Shown: piece by piece, positions 57,186 through 64,000 of the stretch
Layout of the letters: each line of letters opens with the position of its first letter
Position numbering within the stretch: the stretch's first letter is position 1
Assembly (NCBI GenBank): GCA_030765045.1
Contig: CM060974.1
Coordinates: 54,076,339 to 54,140,338 of the forward strand
Length of the DNA stretch: 64,000 nt
DNA from: Tenodera sinensis
Taxonomy: Eukaryota; Arthropoda; Insecta; Mantodea; Mantidae
Direction of reading: 5' to 3'
Notes under the pieces: model-generated
What the model saw: the letters and a program-made list of their open reading frames with translations, nothing else
Told to the model about the DNA's origin: nothing
The model's database searches: none
Position numbers and translations under genes: made by a program

Positions 57186-58712
57186 TCTCAAATGAAAGAG
57201 GAAGTCAAACCATTTTTCTTACAAGTATTCAATGTGAGCACCATTTGTCACATGGCACACATCCAGCTGACAGGCAAATTCTTCCCCAACTTTGTCTGGA
57301 ATAATTTTGCAACAAGTCCTTGAGTCCTGTTTCTTAAAGTCAGATAGATCAGCTGCTAGCGGAGGCACATACACATGAACCTTCAAAATAAAAGTGGCAT
57401 GACATCAGATCAGGTGCACATGGAGGCCATACAATACAAGCTCTGTCATCCGGCTCCTTGCAGCCAGTCCAGCGGTTAGGTATAGTGTTTAAACAGCCAC
57501 TAACTGAGTGATACTAGAGAGGCAGCGCACCATGTTGCTGCCAAATAGAGTTCTCTGGTTCATCTTCAAACTGAGGAAAGGGCCAAATTGTAGTGCATCA
57601 AGGACCTATACTCTTTCCTTTACAAAGAGAGCTTGTGTCTTCAAATTGATATCATCTATAGGTGTTATTATCAGTGGAAGGGTTGCAGTGGAATTTAATA
57701 TGCAATGCACATTACTCTATTTAGTTCTTGCAAATTGCAAAACTAGCACTTTTTAATGGAAGACAGGAAACAGTGCATGTGCATATGTACAGGTGTACCC
57801 AACAAAATTGTTTGAGTTGCTTTTTCATTTGATGTATGATTTGTAATTGTAAATTAAATGTAACAAATATTACCAATGCTTAAAACCCTTGTATTCATTT
57901 GGAAATACCAGTATTGTGGGACAATAGAAAATAAAGTATTAAACATTAAAGCCCATTAGAACAGAATGCATCATGACACAGCAAACCAATGAAATGGAAT
58001 ATTTAGTAAATTTAGGTAAACAATTTGGTGAAATGAGCTGTTCCTCTTATTAAGCAAAAATTGTTTACATGCCTTTCCTTGCATCGTATTGGCAATCCTC
58101 AGAAATCTTGGGCTGTTTTAATTGAAGAATTTCCCATCTAGTTTTAATAAATATTCTCAACTTAAAAACTGTGTATATTGAAGACGATGGTCTTTGAAAT
58201 GCCTGCAGATAAAAAATAAGTTAAATGAAACTAAAAGTGTCTATAAATTGACTCAGATACAAATTAATTACTTCAGAAATTTCACTCAAACTACTGCAAG
58301 ATATGAATAAAAGCATGCCAAGGTATTAAAGTTAAATATTTTAATGAGATTCATAAAAAAGCTTGACTATATTACCTCTCAAAGCACGTATAAAGCATTA
58401 TCCTTAATTTGTTATATTAAGTATTAAAACATTTAGCTTCAACACACTAAAGTTATCTTATAAATACTGTGTATAATCTTTCCATTTAACTATTAATGAA
58501 GAAAGACTTGTAAATCTGCAGCTTTATACTTGTTTACATCTTACAAAACTCTGTTTCTGCTTTCCAGAAGAGTGTCATTCTTGAGAAGTAAGTTCTTATT
58601 TGTGGATTATTGAAAAAATGTCACCCTATTTCTTTCTGTCTCTTTTTCTGAAGATAACAGTGTCAAAGTAGAAGCAGATCATGCAATTTACATGTTAATT
58701 ATTTTGTTACAG
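57186..58712 (+). other. Intron sequence before the 41-nt exon
   Basis: No gene or repeat family recognised. The last bases are TTATTTTGTTACAG (58699-58712), a good 3' splice site. Confidence 0.45.
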
Positions 58713-58753
58713 GGTGGAACAGATGAACACTTACATTCCATAAAATCACCGGG
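58713..58753 (+). CDS. 41-nt coding mini-exon, probable exon of the acidic-exon gene
   Basis: Lies between TTGTTACAG and a consensus donor, GGTAAGTC. Continuing from the phase-0 end of the exon at 47611, it reads GGTDEHLHSIKSP plus two bases of a Gly codon without a stop. The other two frames are less suitable; one has TAA. The phase it leaves (two bases) is what the zinc-finger exon at 10459 requires on its 5' side, so a similar zinc-finger exon is expected right of the window. The intron from 47611 would be 11.1 kb. Prediction rests on splice sites and phase, not on expression. Confidence 0.55.
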
Positions 58754-59129
58754 GTAAGTCTGTTTTATTCTTTGTCCACCAATTTGGCTAAGTTCTCTCC
58801 AGGCTCCATTTACTGAATTAGATATGAAACCATTTTTGTCACTTCATGAGCATAGTTGAATTGCCTGATCAAGTTGTATCATTGACTATCCCCAGACACA
58901 ATGGGTAGTATTAATAAAAGCAAGCTGTGGGTCATGAGCCATGATTTGTTACAAACTGAGTCATCAGTAGCAGTGAGTTGTGAGTTGCAGGTTTAGTATT
59001 ATAAAAACTTCCCCTCAATGATAAGCCATGGCTCTATGGTTTCGAGTCTCCATGTTTCTCATCTTCCTGCATTCCAAATGCATTACTATTGGGTGGCAGT
59101 GAACATATATTCAGCTAAGGTATTTTTGT
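58754..59129 (+). other. Intron sequence, nothing recognised
   Basis: AT-rich and without a further exon candidate in phase with 58753. Confidence 0.35.
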
Positions 59130-59485
59130 ACAGATACCCATTAGAAATGAGTGAAGAGAGTTGTCAGTTTGCATCCTAGTTTGTGAACATATTAATCAGC
59201 CATAAAGAGATATTCAGTAAATCTCAGCTTCCTGGGAGCAAATAGAAAAAAGCCTCTGCTATGGCTGAAGGACAGCAAAAACTAAAAGAAAATCTGAATC
59301 TTCACCTAACAGAAGACCAAATAGTGAAGAAAATAAGAAATATGAAAAAGTGTCTAAAAGTGAAGAAGATTGATCTGTGACGGACAGGCAACAAGTCCAT
59401 AGGCCTAAAGAACTAGGAAAACAAGCTTTTAGACCTTATTCAAAAGGAATAAAATCCATATATGGTTTCATTAACAGGTAAGAAT
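59130..59485 (+). pseudogene. Relic of a trihelix/MADF-like domain protein
   Basis: One plus-strand frame reads LISHKEIFSKSQLPGSK, stop, then MAEGQQKLKENLNLHLTEDQ, IVKKIRNMKKCLKVKKIDL, stop, RTGNKSIGLKN, stop, ENKLLDLIQKE, stop, NPYMVSLTG, followed by GTAAG at 59480. The ordered blocks (K-rich helix, TEDQI.KK..NMK, TGNK.I.L..WE, NP) resemble a DNA-binding-like domain known from many uncharacterised insect proteins. The stops replace residues such as Trp and Lys by single-base changes. Similarity is from memory of the family, so the name is tentative. Confidence 0.5.
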
Positions 59486-60780
59486 AGTAAAGTTAACTTC
59501 TGATTATTTCCCAGTTTATTGATGCTGCTATTAAAGTTCACTTTTTATGAAATCATTTAAGGCTGTGAAACTCTTTGCTATCTTTGCCACGCCAGATTAG
59601 AATCTGGATCCCCAATGCAGCGTAGAAATATTATCATTCTTCCATCTCAAGTAAGAGCCTTTCCTTTTGTCTACATGGTTTCAGGAAGGAAATGCCAGGC
59701 AAGCACCTCGTTTCTTTTTCTTTCTTTTCTCAAACCTGTGGGGTTATTTTAAATTAGATGATTTAGCAATGTAGCAATGAGTCTTTATCTTCATGGTCTT
59801 CAAGGGTCAACAGATAAATGGAGGCAATAATATATTTCCAATAAATTTTCAGTTTTCTACCAATTGAACTTTATTGTGATGAAGTTGTAATAACATAACA
59901 AATTATCTTTACTCTTTTACAAATATTGACACTGTTAGGACCCTAAACTGTTCTATTCAAGACCTTTGTAATTTTTGTATAAATTAAATTCACACTTCTC
60001 TCATAAATATTGTGGCATATTTATGGTATGATCACACATGCAAATATCGATGTGCGATATTTTAATAAATGTCCTTCAACAGTACAATCCAATGTTATTC
60101 GATTGCTGATAATATCTAGTTATTATTAGCAGCGCGGATATACATCCGTCTTACTCGACGTATATATCATTAGTCCCTGTCAGGATAATTGTTTATTCCT
60201 CTCAGTTACGTACCTAGCAATTGCCACGTATCGATCACCTATTGTTATTGATTATAATGTATTGACTGTAAGGGGTTATGGTCAACCTTGGTCATATTTC
60301 TTCTAGAAATACAACTCTGATATTTAAATTATGATAACATTTACAGATATTCTGTGAATATAGCTTGGCATACACTTATGTGAAACCTCTCATTAATTTG
60401 TTTGGACATACAATTCCTGGCATAAATCTACAAAATTATTTTAAGTTGTGGTCTTCAGAATCCTGGGAAATTTTGCTTCAAGAACAAACTAAGCTTCAGT
60501 TGTTGCATTTTATTAATATGGAAGCGAGTCTTGGCTCAGAAATCATGAGTCACAGCTCATGTTTATTAATACCACCCATTGTCAAGCTTCCTGTTAGTGT
60601 TAGATATGGAACTGCACTTTGGACATTAGAGTGTAACAGTTCTTTGACCAAGTTATTTTAGTGGCTATCTCCATGCACATTGTCATATCCACTGTAAGTG
60701 TTTGATATGCAAAGTTACCCTTGCAGTTAAAGTTCTTTTATTTGAATTTGTCATACTTGGCTTTAACCAAATGTTTAAGG
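59486..60780. other. No gene recognised
   Basis: AT-rich. The 98-codon frame at 60365-60661 begins inside noncoding-looking sequence and has no domain I know. Confidence 0.4.
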
Positions 60781-61060
60781 TACCTGTCTAGGTAAGTAGG
60801 TGGGTGAAGGTGGTTTGGTGGGCAGGTGACCCTGAGTGGGTGGGTAAGTGAGGTATGGTAGGTGAGCTGAGGTGGAGTGAGGTGCATAGTGGTGAGGTGT
60901 GGTGGGGGCAGGAGTTGGGTAAGTGAGTTGCCATGCATGGGTGAGGTGGTGTGGGTAGGTGAGCTGAGGTGTGTGGGAGGGGAGATGAGCAGGTATGGTG
61001 AGGTGGGTTGTTGGGTGGCAGGTAGGTAGGTGAGGGGGAGGTAGGCAGGAGTCAGTACTA
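60781..61060. repeat. G-rich degenerate minisatellite
   Basis: Imperfect repeats of GTGGGTAGGTGAG and GAGGTGTGGTGG types, strongly strand-asymmetric (G on plus, C on minus). The Pro/His/Thr-rich open frames on the minus strand come from this bias. It resembles in strand bias, but not in sequence, the C-rich tract at 36373-36606. Confidence 0.75.
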
Positions 61061-61079
61061 GAGCATTCGAAAAATAATG

Positions 61080-61860
61080 GCAACGTGCTATAGCATCACA
61101 AATAATTTATTTACGTTACTTTTGATATTACAAACTTCAGTTATGTCTGAATCCTTGGAAGACAGGGCAATCCATCTGTAGCATATTTTTGGATATCTCT
61201 CTCACTGATAGATCTAGAACTCTGGATGTCAACTCTTCATTGAAATCAAGTGCCCTGTAGAGGTCTTTGAGAGCAACCCAGTCACAAGGGTTTGTGTGTG
61301 GTGAATTTGGTGGACGTTGGAGAATGTTATGCCTTCATAATCATGATACACAGTAACTATCAGTTTTGAAGGATCCTGCTATGCTTAGTATCTTTTTGGG
61401 CTTAATGAATCTGTATGTCACCAATCACTTTATTGTCCATCTATACAAAGCTATTCATGTCTCATCTATTGTGATAACATGGAGAGAGGCTTCACCTTTG
61501 TGTTCATATCATTTCAAATGCACTCTTGCTGTCTCGATTTGCTGCCATTTTTAAATTTCAGTTAGTGTGTGGAACCCATTGGACACAAACTTTTTGCATT
61601 TTCAGCTTTTTTCTTAAAATAGATGAACAGTCAGTGCTGCAATACCAAGTTCTCTGGAAGTGTTCACACATTTCCAGCATCATCTCCAAATAAAGTTATT
61701 ATAGCCTGAACATAGAGGTTATATGTTGCATCAATGTGTATACTACCACATGACCATCCTCTACTCCTTGATGGAAGGTTTGGCCTGAATTTGTAAATTT
61801 GCAATCTCCTTCCAATTCCTCTAGTCTAAGGTTTGAATACTCAGTCCTTCTGCTGTTTCC
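61080..61860 (-). pseudogene. Mariner transposase relic (Mos1-like lineage)
   Basis: In order on the minus strand: ELGIAALTVHLF (second HTH), SNGFHTLTEI and KWQQIETARVHLK, then HKGEASLHVITIDE with the first catalytic Asp. After a gap comes RPPNSPHTNPCDWVALKDLY, where the family has SPDL.P.D, followed by FNEELTSRVLDLSVREISK. The second catalytic block is missing, and the first D of the third block is His. Stops and frameshifts are common. No terminal repeats found. Confidence 0.65.
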
Positions 61861-62084
61861 TTGTTCTCTATCATTTTCAATATTCCTCCATTCTGAAGAT
61901 CAATAATTTTAATGGTCCTGATTCTTTATTATTGATTACACCTGATTTTCTCCAGTCTCAGGTATGAATAAAAAGGTTATTTTCTTAATTTACTCCAATT
62001 CAAGATTGGTTAATAGCTGCTTCAATATTTCTTGAGTCTTCGTTATTATTCACAAAATGTTGTCTACAGAATATGTTGTTGTTG
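61861..62084. other. No feature recognised
   Basis: AT-rich spacer between the mariner relic and LINE B. Confidence 0.35.
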
Positions 62085-62742
62085 GCTAATACTGGATTTT
62101 TGACAATGAAGCCATTAATTCTCTTCTCTCCAATATTTTTCACTGATGGATGGGGCACTAGAAGTTGCTGGGCATATTTGAAGGTGGTCTAGGTCCATTT
62201 TCTTTTGCAGATCACATAGAGGACAGAAACATGAAGAATATATCCCAATTCTGTTCAAATGTTTTGCCAGACAATCATGTCTCGTAATCAACCTGAAGGT
62301 TGCAACTGTTGTTTTTCAAGGATACTCAGGAATCAAATGTTTGGTAGTTCCCATCTTTTATTTTTTCATTTTTCATAATAATATTTTGCAATGTTTTTTT
62401 TTTTAATTCAGAGTTGACCAGTCTTTTAGCTGCATAAAATGGTAGATTAGTTATAGATTTCTGTATACTGCTAGCACCCTTTTTTGCATGAAAATCAGCT
62501 TTCTCATTACCACTCAGTCCACAGTGAGCTGGTATCCATTGGAAGACTAGACGTTTTTGAAGTGCTGTTCGATGGCTAAGGATTTTCCAACATTTTATAA
62601 TATTTTGGTTTTTAGTGACAACTTGGAAGTAATTGCTATAATTGCCGCCTTGGAATCTGAGAGAATAACTGCTTGACGAAAATGTGAAATTCTATACAAA
62701 AGATTATGGAGGGTCATTCGAATTGCTTCAATTTCTACCCAA
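62085..62742 (-). pseudogene. LINE B, second copy (RNase H and 3' tail)
   Basis: The minus strand reads EIEAIRMTLHNLLYRISHF, QAVILSDSKAAIIAITSKL, TVATFRLITRHDCLAKHLNR and a final Cys-rich segment. It ends GCCAACAACAACAT, the family tail. It matches the split copy at 13105-13416 plus 17552-17760. It is 5' truncated just upstream of the RNase H Glu block and carries several stops. The tail shows that LINE B, like LINE A, ends in CAACAACA. Confidence 0.8.
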
Positions 62743-64000
62743 TGTTCATCTTTAAAAGTCACATTTCTCCATCCGTGAGGGAAGTCACATACATAAAGGA
62801 TTCTGATTGCATATTACATGTATCTTTAAAACATTAAAGTGTCTTATGTTGTACATTCTTGTTCAAAATTCATTTGTTTGATTTTCTTAGTTGTATTTAG
62901 CAGCAGTGGTAATAACAGATGGAACAATGCAATATTATATATCCCCACAATCAACAACTTGGAGAAAGAAAATTAAAACAAGAAAAAAACATTCAGTGGG
63001 ACTTCAGCTTGGAATCTGGTATCACTGGCTTCGAAACCTTCTAGTTTACCACAGAATCATTTGTGTATGCTCCTTGAAAGTGCAGCAAATGCTTACATAT
63101 ACCACTGAGATAGTATCAGTGGCATTATTGCATAAAATCATACACTCTGGGACCACAAGTGCTCTGTCTCAAATTGTTCCCCAAAACTTCCTCTATAATC
63201 CCTTAAACTTACTTCATCAAATTCTAGAACACTGTTTATATCCCGTTTTCTGCATATTTCCATGAATTCATTTTCCTTCTCAACAAATTTTATATAATCC
63301 TTACTGATAAATAACAATGGACATACAAAATCTTAGCAAACGAAAGTATATCTTTCTGTAAGGAGTTAATTTATATCACATAAGTTTTAATTTTATAGAA
63401 CTTGTACAATATGTAGTATGACAAGGCAGGATCTGTCATTTCTCATAAAGTCCTACCAACCAGTTGGAGTTTCAAAGCTAGCATACAAATCAGTTACTAA
63501 AGATGTCACTCTAGCTCCAGCCTTCTGTATCTTAGTTCTAAAACAATAGTCCAGTGAAACATCTGTTATGCAGCCATTGTTTGGACGCACAGCCAGTCTA
63601 GTGGAGACTTGATACTGTGAATATTCTGTTAGTCAATGGATTAAAATATTCTTAGCCCCTTAAATTTAAAGCACATTGATCTCTTGTAAATTATAGTTAG
63701 AATAAAGGCGTGCCATTGTCATAAAATATGTTGCAAATTATGTCCTTGTTCCATCACATATTTCTCACATGTTATAGAAAATTTGTATCAAGGCTCTTTG
63801 ATTCTTCATTGCCATATAAATAATGCATTAAATGCAGGTCAGTATGGCAACTATTAACTTTGTCCAACACCCAATTTTAAAATGTAACTCTACTTACATT
63901 GTAGCATGGTTGTAATTCCTGAACTTTGGTTTTCTAATATGGTTTTACTTTTTTAATGTTTAATAAAGTTTAGTGGCATCACAAGCCAGGGTTTGTGAAA
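62743..64000. other. No gene recognised up to the window edge
   Basis: An open frame at 62891-63265 has no recognised domain. A neighbouring frame over the same stretch reads LERKLKQEKNIQWDFSLESG with stops, which could be a decayed coding piece of unknown family. AATAAA occurs at 63962, but no transcript ending there is evident. The zinc-finger exon expected for the acidic-exon gene is not in this stretch. Confidence 0.4.

Noticed and set aside
58568..58587. A possible 20-nt micro-exon (between TTTCCAG and GTAAGTTC) upstream of the 41-nt exon
   Set aside because: Its inclusion would shift the frame and bring a TAA into the 41-nt exon. Skipping it keeps the frame open.
60738..61083. Pro/His/Thr-rich minus-strand frames
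   Set aside because: Generated by the G-rich repeat on the plus strand; no gene signals.
62891..63265. Open frame of 124 codons near the right edge
   Set aside because: No recognised domain, and another frame over the same bases looks at least as protein-like. Not enough to call a gene.
1..64000. CRISPR arrays, operons, ribosome binding sites, phage or bacterial genes
   Set aside because: Introns, SINEs, LINEs, mariners and C2H2 arrays show a metazoan nuclear genome. No bacterial-type feature was seen.

Overview
The window is nuclear DNA of a eukaryote, very probably an arthropod and most likely an insect with a large, repeat-rich genome. The evidence is spliced genes with GT-AG exons, a C2H2 zinc-finger array with an acidic N-terminal exon in the arthropod style, several mariner and Tc1 transposase relics, tRNA-derived SINEs, non-LTR retrotransposons ending in CAACAACA, and AT-rich DNA. 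A polyneopteran such as a cockroach or termite would fit the repeat style, but that is an impression and not shown by the sequence.

Only two host genes are supported, both on the plus strand. The first is the last exon (10459-12541) of a 21-finger C2H2 protein; its upstream exons are not seen. The second is an acidic coding exon (47171-47611) with six psi-K-x-E motifs, joined in phase to a 41-nt exon (58713-58753). Its next exon must lie beyond the right edge. The 41-nt exon ends two bases into a codon, and the zinc-finger exon at 10459 needs exactly that phase. I infer two tandem paralogues of one three-part gene plan (acidic exon, mini-exon, zinc-finger exon). A stop-ridden relic of a trihelix/MADF-like domain lies at 59130-59485.

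The rest is mostly mobile DNA, much of it nested. From 1 to 10.2 kb there is a LINE tail, an ~830-bp interspersed repeat (R830), gypsy gag relics, a 3.4-kb tandem array with ~300-bp higher-order structure, a mariner relic and SINEs. From 13.1 to 18.4 kb a nearly intact 4.1-kb EN-RT-RNase H LINE (family A) sits inside an older LINE (family B), with a 14-bp target duplication. From 18.4 to 28.6 kb there is a Tigger/pogo relic, foldback elements, a mariner split by a SINE, an inverted pair of R830 copies (one carrying a LINE deletion derivative), a 1.1-kb double foldback, another mariner relic and an inverted tandem array. From 29.8 to 41.5 kb there are R830 copies, a second array and several TIR elements. 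From 42.7 to 45.8 kb there is a twin-primed LINE A copy and a 1571-bp Tc1 element with intact ends. From 49.2 to 57.2 kb there is a decayed gypsy element and a decayed gag-EN-RT LINE (family C), each hit by a SINE. From 60.8 to 62.7 kb there is a G-rich repeat, a mariner relic and LINE B.

There is no CRISPR array, operon, rRNA gene or convincing functional tRNA gene. Names such as R830, LINE A/B/C and SINE-T/R/G are labels used only here. Boundaries of old repeats are approximate (tens of bases), and all homology was judged by eye.
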